64,000 nucleotides of DNA. Origin: Nipponacmea schrenckii (lineage: Eukaryota > Mollusca > Gastropoda > Lottiidae). The stretch covers positions 21,801,023 through 21,865,022 of the forward strand of contig CM060200.1 of NCBI GenBank assembly GCA_030562195.1, written 5' to 3'. Position 1 is the first letter of the stretch, and the number at the start of each line of letters is the position of its first letter. Both the position numbers and the translations under genes were made by a program. The notes under the pieces are model-generated. The model searched no databases, was not told the origin of the DNA, and saw nothing but the letters and a program-made list of their open reading frames with translations. Below, in pieces: positions 10,251 through 21,857 of this stretch.

Positions 10251-12994
10251 AACAAGGCAACCCTTGTCAGGTATCTTTAAAAAAAATAACTCTTCTGTTC
10301 ATGTACAAGGTGTGAAAATAGATAAAATCCTGAAAATTCAGTGAACCTTTATTGATCAAAATGTCGATAAAAGTTTTTTGATAAATTTACAATGTTACAG
10401 TTTTCAAAGTCATTATTTAGTACCCTACAGAAAAATTACACGAATGATTGGAGTATTATCCTACTTTTGTACTTTATTGGATAAAGAAGATGTGCAGTGT
10501 ATATTTAGGGAAATCAGCCTATTCAGTTCTAGAGACAGTCTGTAGCAAATTCGACTAGTTTTTTGAATAATTCATTGTCCATCCCAGTCTCTCCAACCAG
10601 CATCACTGTCAAGAAGAAACCAGGTTGGAAAATCTAAAACTTCATCTCCTCTTTGGAGTCAATCCTAGAACCAGAGGTCAGCAAGTAAGCATTTGAGTAG
10701 GATCATATCTTTTTAACACTGTAACAAAAATCAATCTGCTTTACAATAGCGATAAACAAAGACAAATTGAGTTAGAAGTTTCGTGATATTGCATTTTATT
10801 GTGATAAAGAGCCAACATTGTAAAACAATAACTGTAATTGCATAATTGGAGGGAACAGCAGAATGGTAATAATTGTATAAGAGAAGAGGCGACAAAGGAA
10901 ATCATGAGTCATGTTAATCATTTAGAAAGATTCCTCTAGTCTACAATGTTTACAATGTTATTAAGTAAGAATGGGGCTGATATATTAACATTATGATTTG
11001 ATCTGACATTTATTGAAATATCATTACATATATCTAGTTAGTTATTGTACCATTTGATATGAATATTATCTGTATAATGATTGACTGTCCAGACACAGAA
11101 CAAATTGCACTACAATCAACTGTCATATAACCTCTGTCTGGTATTTCACTGAGAAACTGTCATCCATTACAAATAGAAATCTTCTTAAGATTTCATGGAA
11201 GCTCAGAGTGCAAAAAAAGTCCTGAAAGGTTAAATTTCACCTTAATCAATAAACTGAAATTTAATAATTACTCATCATTTCAGCAAACCCAAGGCCCAAG
11301 TTTGTCCAATCGGCATTTTTCTTCAAGAGTCCACAATCCATAAATTAAGTTTATGTGGTATATGTCATTTTGCCAGCTTAACTTATAATATAGCATGTAC
11401 ATTGTTGGAAAACAATGTTGTAGACAAGTTCCCTAAGGGATTTGAAAATTTTAAACCTCAATTTAATTTTCTGCAATAACTGTGTAATTGGATTAAATTT
11501 CAATTTGGCTGAACATAGAATAGCGGAGTTTCCAGCTGTCTTGATGGTTCCAATCAGCTACTTTTATTTATACCATATTGGTTCTTTCTCTTGATAACAT
11601 TCAGCAAAGTATTTTCTGTAGTATTATTTTTACCAAAAATACATTAAAAGACTACTATAATTATTCCTGGAAGCTTAGCACCACATATTTAGAATATTAA
11701 CTTAGTAGTTTCACTCTGCTTATAACTTGATCTTCTGGCTGTGGCTTTGCTAGATAGAAGATAGGGACAGTGAGAATCTTGGTAATTCATCTGCATCATT
11801 CATCAATTTAACAAGGCAAGGTATCGCTTTTAAATAGTATAAGTATGCCATACTGTTTTAACTGATTTTTTTTCTATTTTGAAAACTCCAAGCTGTGTGC
11901 AATAAGGTAGATTTGCAACTATATAAATCTATCAAATTTTGTTAAGTTTAGTTCTAGCAGAGCCTAAATTCCTGGAATTACTACTCTTGTACATAATTCA
12001 TCAGCAGTCAAGGTTTTTCTGAAATAAAAGCAGTTATCTGTTGATATTTTGGCATGCTGATCTTGGTTGATAACCATCTCATAAATTCCAAGATATCTTG
12101 TCCTTATGATGTTTGGAAAATCAATATGATCAAACCAGGAACAGAACAAAAATTTCACACTTACAAATCTTATAGTCAAGCAAGGCTAATTGCTCTTGTA
12201 CTTTCACATAATGGAGGAAAATGAGGAAGCTACTTCTTGCATATGCTCACTTTCATTACTGCCATTCACTTCCGGTTTCATGTCCATTAAAAAAACAAAT
12301 GTTCATTTCATTGAAAATAGAGAACATTAAAACCCTCAACTTGTTCTAAGTATTAGCAAGCGGGAAGATGTGTCAAGTCAAGCACAGGAACTGATTTTAT
12401 GTGGATGTCAATTATTCTCACAATGACTGGATGAGCAGCATGATTAGCCAGTCTCCACTGATAGAGGCAAATACCCAGTAATTTTCTACTCAACTAACAT
12501 CAAACGATCATTTTGTTAGTCAAATTGTTTGTGAAATGCTTGTTCTGCTTGAAATCTGATAGGATCCACTTAGTCATTTAGAATGTCAACAGTTTAGAAT
12601 TTAAGTTTCAAATTTCAGTCAAAATTCAATAATATTGGTAAAGTTATTGATCAAGCCATCATGCATCAAACTTTATTATGCAGATAGAATGTCTTTATTA
12701 GTGGTTTGTATAAAATCAAACACAAACAATAGCAAGTGTCATATTCAAATGTTTCTTTAATGAGCACAATAAGTGCTCAATTATGGTATAACATTAGAAG
12801 GTCCTAGATTATTCAAGATCAATGGAGAATAAATTTGAAGTAAATTGCACAGCTTATTGACAAACCTTCTCTGAATGGGTGTCAATTTCTGCAGATTGCT
12901 ATTTATAAATCTACCATATATCTCCTGAATTGATGCTTAATGGGCAGTGAAAACAGACAGTAATATGAACTGTGGTGTATTCTCATTCCTGTAT
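10251..12994. other. AT-rich stretch with no recognised gene
   Basis: I see no supported gene or ordered repeat. One perfect ACTTCCGGT (complement of the ETS consensus) is at 12268-12276. The 71-codon minus frame at 11964-12179 has no recognisable motif. Confidence 0.4.
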
Positions 12995-12998
12995 TTAA

Positions 12999-13488
12999 AG
13001 GGGCCCAGGCTTGATTTTTAGGGGTCGTTTTGGGCCTTTGTTACATTTAAACAGTCCTCAGAAATATTCAAGCTCTGAGAAAATCGTAAAATACCTTGAA
13101 ATATGCCTCAAACAAAAAATTTCACTTTTCATTTTTTTCCGTGCTGTACGCGGCTGGTCTCCAGTCAGTCTGAAAATTGTGTGTCCTGTTGACAAAGTCT
13201 ACAATTGAAAAATGCGTTGTAGTCTGTTTATATAGATGACCGCTATTGCACGACGGTAATGATAACTCTTTGATTATCAAGACGAACCGTTTTCCAATAT
13301 GGCGGGACGTTCGTAATTTCTTAAGTCATTATGATTTTTCAAACACAAATAATTATGGATACACATGGATTTGAAGGCTCAAATTTCAAAGGTAAGCTCT
13401 GTAGACTATTTCTGATTAGCTAACCAAAAGATTTCATGTGTTTAAGGCTGTCGGTTGATTGTCCGAAACAAATAAAGCCTGGGCCCCT
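12999..13488. mobile_element. TTAA-flanked non-autonomous DNA transposon, 490 bp
   Basis: The left end AGGGGCCCAGGCTTGATTT and the complement of the right end AGGGGCCCAGGCTTTATTTG match perfectly over 15 bases and nearly so beyond. Both ends abut TTAA (12995-12998 and 13489-13492), a perfect target-site duplication. TTAA targets are typical of piggyBac-type elements (established knowledge), though the AGGGG start is not the classic piggyBac end, so the superfamily is inferred. The interior is more GC-rich than its flanks. Its 65-codon frame (13011-13208) shows no transposase motif. Diverged relatives lie at 9090-9262 and 19507-19753. Confidence 0.85.
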
Positions 13489-13492
13489 TTAA

Positions 13493-16005
13493 CAGTTAGA
13501 GATCTATTTGGCCCAGGATGGTTATTAATTTTGCAAACTGTTACTGTGATTGTAATGTTATAACATTACAAACTGATTACTTCATCATTGAACAAACACC
13601 CGGGATTATAATGTTATAAAATTGAATACTGATTTTTTCATTCTTTAAAGATCTCAAATTTAAATTAAAATGCACCATTAATCTTAAATGTAATCAGGGA
13701 ATGATAAAAATGTGAACAAGAAAAGACCATATAAAAATATCATTGAAAGCTCTTGTTTGAAGTGGTCATTTAATTTCCAGTAAACATGATGAAGTCTACT
13801 TGAAGTTAATTCATAGTGAAATAGTAGTTAAGGTAGGAGTGAAGTTTGACTTCTCATAAGAGATGGTTAAGCAAGATAAGAACAAAGTCAATGATCAGCA
13901 TTTATTTCTTAATTTACAGTAATTATCTTTCTTGATTGATCTACAGAGAATAACAATATATTGCTTTTAACATTCCAGTAAGTAAGCTTTACTCAGAAAC
14001 AGTTCAAAATCGATTTGTTTAAATCAAGGTCAATAAGAATTTTTCAGTCCTCAGAATCCCTTAGATAAAACATACCTATATGGTTGGCAATCAAGTGTAG
14101 GCTAATGAGGCTGTGCTGTCTGTGTTCTGCATTGTACACTCCATGGTGTTACCCATGTTTGCCTTGTCAGGTGGGTGAACCAACATCTATACATTCATAG
14201 TTCAACCCATTATATCATTCAATAGTAAAACTGTACTATTGTTAGTATACTTCAACCTAATCATGAATTTAACAGTTTGGCTTGTTTTGGCAAGTTAAAG
14301 ATACTTTTGGGAGCTATTGCCAGACAAAGTACACATGAACAAACATTTCCTTGAAAGAGAAAATAGTTGAAAGATCAATCATATGTCCAATTTTCTCTAA
14401 TTTTACTTATTTCTTTACCACTTCAGGCCTATATAATGCAGGAAAAAGATGCAACAGGAAGTTAAAATTACAATCAAAAATGTTCTGTAATATCTCCCAA
14501 TAAAAAATATCCCAAATTAGCATTGTAGGCAGTAAAAGTGATTTACATGGTTGTAAAAAGTAAATAGTTAAACAACTTAAAGCACACTCAATGTCAAACC
14601 CACTCATGATTCTAGGTTATCAATCTAATGTAGTAGGCTTGAGACTGGATGAACACCTGTACCTCTGATTCTTCAGAAGCTTCTGATATAAAATAAAATA
14701 GTTTCTCATTCAGTTCCTTGTTGAGATAAATAAAGGTTAAAAAGGTAAGTCACAACCAGTGGGAATTTATCTATTTAATTCACTACAAATATATCTGAAT
14801 TCATGATCTTTTATGAACAATAGCTTAAAAATTTCTGGAAAATGCAACTGATAAATATGAAATGTATTAAATGTGCATCAGCACTGTATAGCACCAGCAC
14901 AATTGATATAAGGGAAATCTAAAAATGAAAAAATGACCAACAATTGATGATGATGGGGGGGGGGGGGTTAATTTATACATGTATATATTTGTAGGCTATA
15001 TTAGAAAGCTAATGAAAATATGCATCAGATTAACTATATTTCAAAGCATTCCACATGAACAAGTAAATCTATGAGTCAGTGAGTCAGAGAGATCAGATTC
15101 AAAAGCGACTATCAAAGCATGAAATTTTTATGTTTTTGTCAATACAACAAAGAGTAATCTATGAATAGAAATCAATGAGTTTCTGCTAGTTGGGTGGGCT
15201 ATCATTAACTAAAATAGTTGGACTTGTATTTTTATAGCATTTTAATTTCATGGTTTCAGAATCAGACCATATGACAGCATTTGTCTGCTTCTCACTATAA
15301 CAATAAGTATCATATTGGATACAGATATCACCCGATAATGACCTTCACTTGAGATCTCAAGTCTAGTCACAAACAATACTAATTGTTGAGTGTAACTGAC
15401 TAAACATCTTGTTGACAATTTTAACATCTTCTTTCAATATTGTTTTAATCTTTATCTTCAGCTTTTATTAAAAGATTCTAGTAATTTCCAACTGTTCAGC
15501 AGTTTGTTTGGTTTGGGTTATAAAAGCTATCAATGCTGGAAATTCACAAGTGACTCCCAATTGCCAAAATCTAAGCTCAGATTATTTCAAAACATTTTTG
15601 ACAGTAATACTATAATATTTATTAATATATTATGTATTTTCTGGTTTCTGTCAAAGTCAATCCTTATTCTATAATTATAATAAGGTCCAACATTTCATGT
15701 CTTTGACTTCTGGAGACGCTTGTCAAGTGATTAATGCATAATATTATTTGATAAAACAAGGCAATATGATTGCTAGGGTGGTTGTTATCAATGCTTAGAG
15801 TTTCTCAACAATTTATAAGTTTTATATTATAATCAGTCAAAATTTGACAGAAAGTCAATCTTCAACAACTCTTATCAGTAAGTGAATGTGTAAGTTTACA
15901 TGAATAGATAGCTTAAAACAACTAATAAAGGGATAGTTTATGAGGTACAATGGTAGAAAAAACTTTGCAGAATGGTCAGCTACTGATTCCGTCATGCACA
16001 AAAGA
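13493..16005. other. AT-rich stretch with no recognised gene
   Basis: No gene is supported. A run of 13 G lies at 14955-14967. The remainder is A/T-rich with short frames only. Confidence 0.4.
14955..14967. repeat. Homopolymer run of 13 G
   Basis: An uninterrupted G run follows GATGATGAT. It stands out sharply in such AT-rich DNA. It is likely length-variable and is also a spot where sequencing errors are common. Confidence 0.9.
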
Positions 16006-16010
16006 TGCAG

Positions 16011-16085
16011 ATCCTCTATAGCTCAGTTGGTAGCTGGTTGGTGAAAAGTTAAAAGTCAAGAGCCAGGCATTGCTTTCAATCTCTA
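16011..16085 (+). repeat. tRNA-like head of a SINE (degenerate)
   Basis: CCTCTATAGCTCAGTTGGTAG (16013 onward) contains a good RNA polymerase III A box, TAGCTCAGTTGG at 16019-16030. About 40 bases further on, TGCTTTCAATCTC (16071-16083) is a weak B-box match, at tRNA-like spacing. The sequence between does not make a convincing anticodon stem, so this is a tRNA-derived SINE relic, not a working tRNA gene. The body beyond 16085 is not delimited. Confidence 0.55.
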
Positions 16086-16949
16086 TCATCTGACTTAAGC
16101 TAAAAAAGAATGTAGGCTACTGATGATTTTTTTTCTTCAGAATTCTGGACATTATCCAAAGGCTGATTGATTTTTTAATTTAACTTCGACTGACATGTGA
16201 TCCTTGATTCAGTGAAGTGATCTTGTCTCATATTCAGAGAAGAACACTTAGGGTTGACATAGGTAGAGATATCATGTTTTCAGTCTGTCAGAGATGTCTA
16301 GACATGAATGTGACAAACCAACCAAGCAGACCAAGTACATCAAATATTCTCTTCAGACGGCACCTTGGTACCACTGTCCTGTCTTTACAAAACACATATG
16401 GTCATAACATGTCATTATATACATGTATATCCAATAAGGTTGAAAAAATGAGGACTTGAACACACAATTATATTTCATGCTAGAAATCATATAATGGACC
16501 TATACTCCTATTCAATAGTTTCGTTTCATACTCAAACTCAACTTCATTTCATGCTGAAAATCTAAAACTCAATTTCATTTCCTGCAATATAAACCTATAT
16601 ATCTTCCAATATTAAACCACTGGAGCTTTTGTATAGTTGTTAAAAATAGAGCAAACAAACTGACATGTGCAGTGAGAAGGTAGAAATTGTCAATTTTACC
16701 CATGTTGTTATCAATGCACATACTTCACATGGTAAACTTTACATCTTCTTGGTTAGATTGTTTATTGAAAGATATTTTATATTTGTCTGGAGGCAAATAA
16801 ACAGATATAAACACACTAGAAACTCTTCTCACTAAAACTCTTCTCATATAAAAAATTAATATGGTATTTTTATTGAACTGAACTGCATGTTAAATACATA
16901 GTGTTTGAAAGTGTATTAGAAAAGATTGCCCGAAGGCTTAATGCTATTG
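16086..16949. other. AT-rich stretch upstream of a possible promoter
   Basis: An 80-codon frame at 16217-16459 has unremarkable composition and no known motif, so it is not called as a gene. Nothing else is recognised. Confidence 0.4.
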
Positions 16950-16956
16950 TATAAAA
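16950..16956 (+). promoter_or_regulatory. Possible TATA box
   Basis: TATAAAA stands in a locally less AT-rich segment (CACACGCAGAGAGAGGG follows). A start site would be expected about 30 bases downstream, near 16980. It is supported mainly by the donor site at 17323. In AT-rich DNA a bare TATAAAA is frequent, so confidence is low. Confidence 0.25.
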
Positions 16957-16979
16957 CACACGCAGAGAGAGGGACTATG

Positions 16980-17322
16980 AACATTACAAGACAGACTTGA
17001 AAAGACTAGAAGAGTATCAGGTTTGAGAGGAGCGGAGCAACACGTTAGCAATCACAACTCTACATCACACTTGATTGGACAGCTGACTGAAAGAGTTGAA
17101 AATGACTAGTTGTAGAGTGAAGTTTGTATTTAGTTTGTAATGTTAACTAGGAACAAACGTAACATGTGATATATCTACAGTAGTTAGATTTGACTAGGAT
17201 ATATTTTATGATGACCATAACTTTACTTGACTATTATTGATAATAACATAGTTATAGTTCAACACTTCCCACTGTGTGTGATTTCTAACGGATTTTTCTA
17301 TTGTTGTTCAACTTCTGTTTCG
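16980..17322 (+). other. Possible non-coding first exon
   Basis: This segment starts about 30 bases after TATAAAA and is less AT-rich than its surroundings through about 17160. It ends at TTCTGTTTCG followed by a strong splice donor GTAAGT (17323-17328). It has no long open frame, so it would be a 5' untranslated exon. A later exon on the same strand could be the one at 29555-29907, implying an intron of about 12.2 kb. The model is inference from signals alone. Confidence 0.25.
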
Positions 17323-17328
17323 GTAAGT

Positions 17329-19502
17329 TTTATACATTCTCTTTGACTTTGTCTACATTATGTTCTTGAATTAAAGAAACATATTTTTATTTGAATGGAA
17401 ATCATTCTTTCTTTTGTATTCAAACAACTTTTTAAATGTAAAATTTACTAGACCTCTTACTAATAAGGAATTATAGTTTAAATAAGAAAATTGATAAAAC
17501 GTATCACTGTAATACAGTTTTCATTTATCTTATACAATAAATAAAAAGAAATTGTATCTGATACATTCCAAAAATTAAAAATAAGAAATCTGTATGATTA
17601 ATACTTGACAATCCGATTGGAAAGTGGTATCAGGTGTACTGTTATCACAGACAGGAATATTAGCCAAAAGGATATTAGTTTTAGATAATATAAATATTTG
17701 TATATATCTGTACTGTAACTAAAATCTGTTAATATTTCTAAGTCTAGTCAGAATTAATATAAATTTATATCAAACCAATCTCTTATATATATTGTTTTAT
17801 CAACCCATAATTATACACTTAACGTTGAATTGGATTCTTACTTATGATTTCAATTACTAAAATTAATTAAATACATCATCTATTTTTTTTTTAAATTAGT
17901 TTTAAAGTTATCTAATTATCATAATATTCATCAAATAAATCATGAATTTCAAAATAAAAATCATAAGAACTTGCACTTGATCAATGTGATAACTAGATAT
18001 TTTATTAATTTTATTGCAACATGCATTACTTGAGGCAATTTCAAAATATAAACTTTGAAAATCTTCCACAAATAAACATTGCAAATTATATAATTTTAAA
18101 TAATAAAATATGTATATAGCCCTTCGAATACAAATTATAGAATCTTTCATAAAATGTGAAATATGGAATAAACAATGCTTTATCCAGTTTATAGTGTTAT
18201 GATTTCATTTAAAATTTTCAAAATCGTCAATTCTAAACATTGAATAGAAATGCCTGATCTTTGTTTAATCCACATTATTTCCCATTGATTTGAGGATGGA
18301 ACTCTTCAACCTTTCCCAATATGAACAAAGGTATTGTAATCTTTACATCATGAATGAGTCAGTTCTAGATAATTATCTTTATTCATCATCATCATTATTA
18401 CAGAATTTGATACTCTTTATTGGAGAATTGGATATCATTTGAGTCAATATCTTGCTTGAAATAATCATTGGGACATGTCTATTTCGGAATTTTTAATAAT
18501 TACTCAAACTTAATTTGCTAACCTCCTACAATAACGTGTGTAATAATAGACTCAAATTTGGGATTAACATTTAAAACGTTGCCTTTGTGTCATTAAACGG
18601 TTGATTTAAATTACATACAACTCCTTAAAGGTAATATATTCAGCTTTATGTCGACACTATTGTTAATATCTCAGCTATTAAAACTGCTGGAGTTCTCTTC
18701 TGTGTGAATAACGAATATCTAAAATAATAAATTGCTTAATTCATTATTTAAGTCTGAATCTGATATTTTCATACTCTTATCTTTGATATTACTTGATATA
18801 CTACTTATAATATTGTCCATGCATTTATATAAGTTTTCAGTGATTTACAAATAGAATATGCCCAGCCTTCTCTTCTATTGTTACCGACATAATCAAAGAT
18901 TGTTGTGTAGTTTAAAAATATTTGATATGAAAATACATACCACAATAAACTATTATCATTAAGTTAGCAATGCATAAATTAATCCAAACTCAATAAAAGC
19001 TGTTGAGTTTTTAAAATATAATTTCAAATATTTTCAAGAGCTATTACAGGTTGAACACTTAAAATATCGATGGCTAATTTTGTCTCACTCTGCATGCAAT
19101 ATAAAGATATGTTGACTTTACACAAACACATTCAGAGTTTTTATTAAATAATGTTCAGCTTCAGGACTGTTGTAACCTTTACAGACATTTCAGGGATATA
19201 TTCAGACATGATTGGCATACATTAATTACTAATTTGACAAAGATCAGAAGTCTGAGATCAAGTGAAAAAAAAAGATAGAATAGAATAGAATTAACTTTGT
19301 TACCAGACGTTCTTTTTAAATTTAAGACTTACTACAAATTATCAGTCCAAAATTCAAAAGGAAAAGTCCATACACTTCAGTGTCTAAAGTTAACATATTA
19401 AAAAAGGACCAAAAATTGTTTCTGTAACACCCACAACCCAGACAAATTATAGTTTAATTTAACTAAAATTTATAACATCTTTGCTAAATTAGTCTACACA
19501 AC
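17329..19502. other. AT-rich stretch, possibly intronic
   Basis: No exon, RNA gene or large repeat was recognised. A short (CAT/TTA) run lies near 18383-18402 and a short AGAAT run near 19275-19293. The 80-codon minus frame at 17908-18150 is not supported by any motif. Confidence 0.4.
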
Positions 19503-19506
19503 TTAA

Positions 19507-19753
19507 AGGACGTTTGACTCTGTCTTGAAATATATGTCAAATAGCCTTTAGAACTATTACAACTGCATGAAAATTACACATAAATACCTTCCAATTTCAC
19601 ATTCAGTCTCAAGAAAAGATGATTTATTTTCAAATGCTGATAATTCACACACAAATTTGAAGGCTTGTATTGATGGTGAGATGTGAATGATGTTAACTGA
19701 TAAATTTAGCTTAAAAAGTTCCTGTTTCTGAGACTAAAGTAGGATTGGTCACT
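19507..19753. mobile_element. Possible TTAA-flanked MITE, about 247 bp
   Basis: The ends AGGACG... on the left and, as complement, AGTGACC... on the right both abut TTAA (19503-19506 and 19754-19757). The terminal similarity is short. The right half (CCTGTTTCTGAGACTAAAG, then TAGGATTGG) resembles 9215-9260, and the ACACAAATTTGAAGGC segment resembles part of the 13-kb element. It may belong to the same family as 12999-13488 but is much more diverged, so the limits are tentative. Confidence 0.4.
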
Positions 19754-19757
19754 TTAA

Positions 19758-20689
19758 GTTAACTCAGGAGCTATTGAATCATGTGTTGAACAATATAGTA
19801 AGAGTACCAAATGGAATTCCTATAGGTCCAATTCTATACTTCCTGTTATTCTAATTTTCTGTTGGACACCTGGTCTGAAGAAAATGAGAAAAACTAATGT
19901 TTTGTAAAACTGACATTTTAGAGGACTTGTATCTGTAGTATAAAACAAAAAATATTTTGAGATGTTCATGTTTAACAAACATTGCCTTAAGACATATTCT
20001 ATGAAAATATGGTTACAATACATTGTGCAGTAATTGCATGCAAGTCTTGGAGGAGAATAAGGAATAAAAACATGTTCATTGATTTAGTTTCAAAATAAAT
20101 TGAAATTCTGATTCATAAAAGAGACTATTTCTAAAATAAATTGAATTTGAAATGATTTAGCAGGCATGTGATATCTGAATATAAAGATGTTTCAAACCAA
20201 AGCCTAACTGGTATTTCTATTGACCACCTGGCTATTTACTAGCTACAAGCAAGCTGTACTGAAGATGTAAGATTAATGTGATATTAAAGTTGTCTAACTT
20301 ATGTTTATCTAGTTAACTGAGATCTGAATGTCTGTGTTTACAATAGATCTAATATGTCACATTGTGATTTTAATGATTATAAGATAGATATATTATATAT
20401 CATATAATATCCAAATCTCTGTACGATTCCTAATGGTATTCAGTTGTTCAGCCCAGACCAAACCATTCCATATGTACTTCTACAGGCTTTGGTTGTTAAT
20501 GTTCTGAATGAAAACATTACACTTCATTATTAAGCAGATGAAAATCCAAAAAGCAAGAAACAACTTAAAAAGGTCCTAATTTGAATGTGAATTTCCATTT
20601 TTTATGGGCAGAAAAGTCTTATCTAAAGAAGAAACAATGAAAGAAAAGAAAGTAACACCTATATTTTACAAGGATAACAACTTAGGTTT
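19758..20689. other. AT-rich stretch with no recognised gene
   Basis: No motif, RNA gene or repeat could be supported. The 67-codon minus frame at 19820-20023 has no recognisable features. Confidence 0.4.
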
Positions 20690-20897
20690 ACCTTAAAGGA
20701 ACCTTTTTTCCAGCTGATCCTTGTCCAAACCTCTAAGAATTGATTTTTTTTTTTCTGTACCCATTTACAGCCGTTTCAACTAGAATTCAAGGCATCAAAC
20801 TTTCATACACCAATTCTGATCGAAATCCACAGCTACCATTTGCTCTACTTAAGTAAGCAAATTACGCCAATGCTCTAACCAACTGTGCTATAGAACC
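20690..20897 (-). mobile_element. tRNA-derived SINE
   Basis: Read on the minus strand from 20897, it starts GGTTCTATAGCACAGTTGG then TTAGAGC, a clear tRNA D-arm with an A box (TAGCACAGTTGG). A B-box-like GGATTTCGATCA follows at 20828-20817, at tRNA-like spacing. The tRNA-unrelated body continues to about 20690 and includes an A-rich run (the T run near 20743-20754 on the plus strand). The head could be transcribed by RNA polymerase III. The 3' limit is estimated. The adjacent 130-bp tandem array reuses the same head. Confidence 0.7.
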
Positions 20898-21470
20898 TCA
20901 CTTCAACAAGATATAAGACTACATTTCAATGCAATTAAACTACAAACCCACAGCTACCATGTTCCATGTAACCAAGCTAATTATGTCATCTAAATTCCTA
21001 TGATCTAACCAACTGTGCTAAAGAACCTCACTTCAACAAGATATAAGACTACATTTCAATGCAATCTAACTACAAACCCACAGCTACCATTGTTCCATGT
21101 AACCAAGCTAATTATGTCATCTAAATTCCTATGATCTAACCAACTGTGCTATAGAACCTCACTTCAACGAGATATAAGACTACATTTCAATGCAATTAAA
21201 CTACAAACCCACAGCTACCATGTTCTATGTAACCAAGCTAATTATGTCATCTAAATTCCAATGCTCTAACCAACTGTGCTATAGAACCTCACTTCAACAA
21301 GATATAAGACTACATTTCAATGCAATCTAACTACAAACCCACAGCTACCATGTTCCATGTAACCAAGCTAATTATGTCATCTAAATTCCAATGCTCTAAC
21401 CAACTGTGCTATAGAACCTCACTTCATCAAGATATAAGACTACATTTCAATGCAATTAAACTACAAACTA
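20880..21470 (-). repeat. 130-bp tandem array made of SINE tRNA-like heads
   Basis: Four full units and a partial one begin at 20880, 21010, 21141, 21271 and 21401 (spacing 130, 131, 130, 130). On the plus strand each starts CAACTGTGCTATAGAACC, the complement of a tRNA-like A-box region. Each also holds CACAGCTACCAT...TCTAACC, matching the same part of the SINE at 20829-20897. A 51-bp segment beginning TCACTTCAACAAGATATAAG completes the unit and is absent from the SINE body. Units are about 95% alike, so the expansion is recent. The overlapping 65-codon frame at 21320-21517 is a by-product. Confidence 0.9.
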
Positions 21471-21703
21471 ATACAGTTGAATATATCTATCAATTTCTTG
21501 ACAAACATAAACAATAGATACTTATAAATTATACAAGTTACTAACTTAAAGTGGGATAATCTTTCACTTAACTATTCATTTGGAAACCTGATTTCCCTCA
21601 ATCCAATTCACAGACATTTTAATTATTCAATTTTCATTGATCTAATGGCTCTAAGCATTTTCTTTCAATTGAAACTAAGAGCCGTAAACTACTGATACAC
21701 ATT

Positions 21704-21857
21704 ATTCCACTTGCACATATTAATAATGCAAAGATATATCAAAATACTGATCAAGGAGCGTGCATGGTGTTGTATGTTAATTGATATGTTGTCATACACC
21801 ATGAACAATGCGTTATATATGTATAATGCATTGGCATTTATAATGTGCAAGTGTTCC
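21704..21857. mobile_element. Hairpin MITE, about 154 bp
   Basis: The outer arms TTCCACTTGCACATATTAAT and, as complement of the right end, GGAACACTTGCACATTATAA pair. The inner arms GCATGGTGTTGTATG and CATACACCATG pair around a TTAATTGATATGTT loop. Nearly the whole element folds back on itself. Open frames on both strands (21689-21880 minus, 21711-21989 plus) mirror each other because of this symmetry and are not genes. Confidence 0.7.

Noticed and set aside
16217..16459. 80-codon plus-strand frame with mixed composition
   Set aside because: No recognisable domain or supporting splice or promoter signals. It lies upstream of the proposed TATA box.
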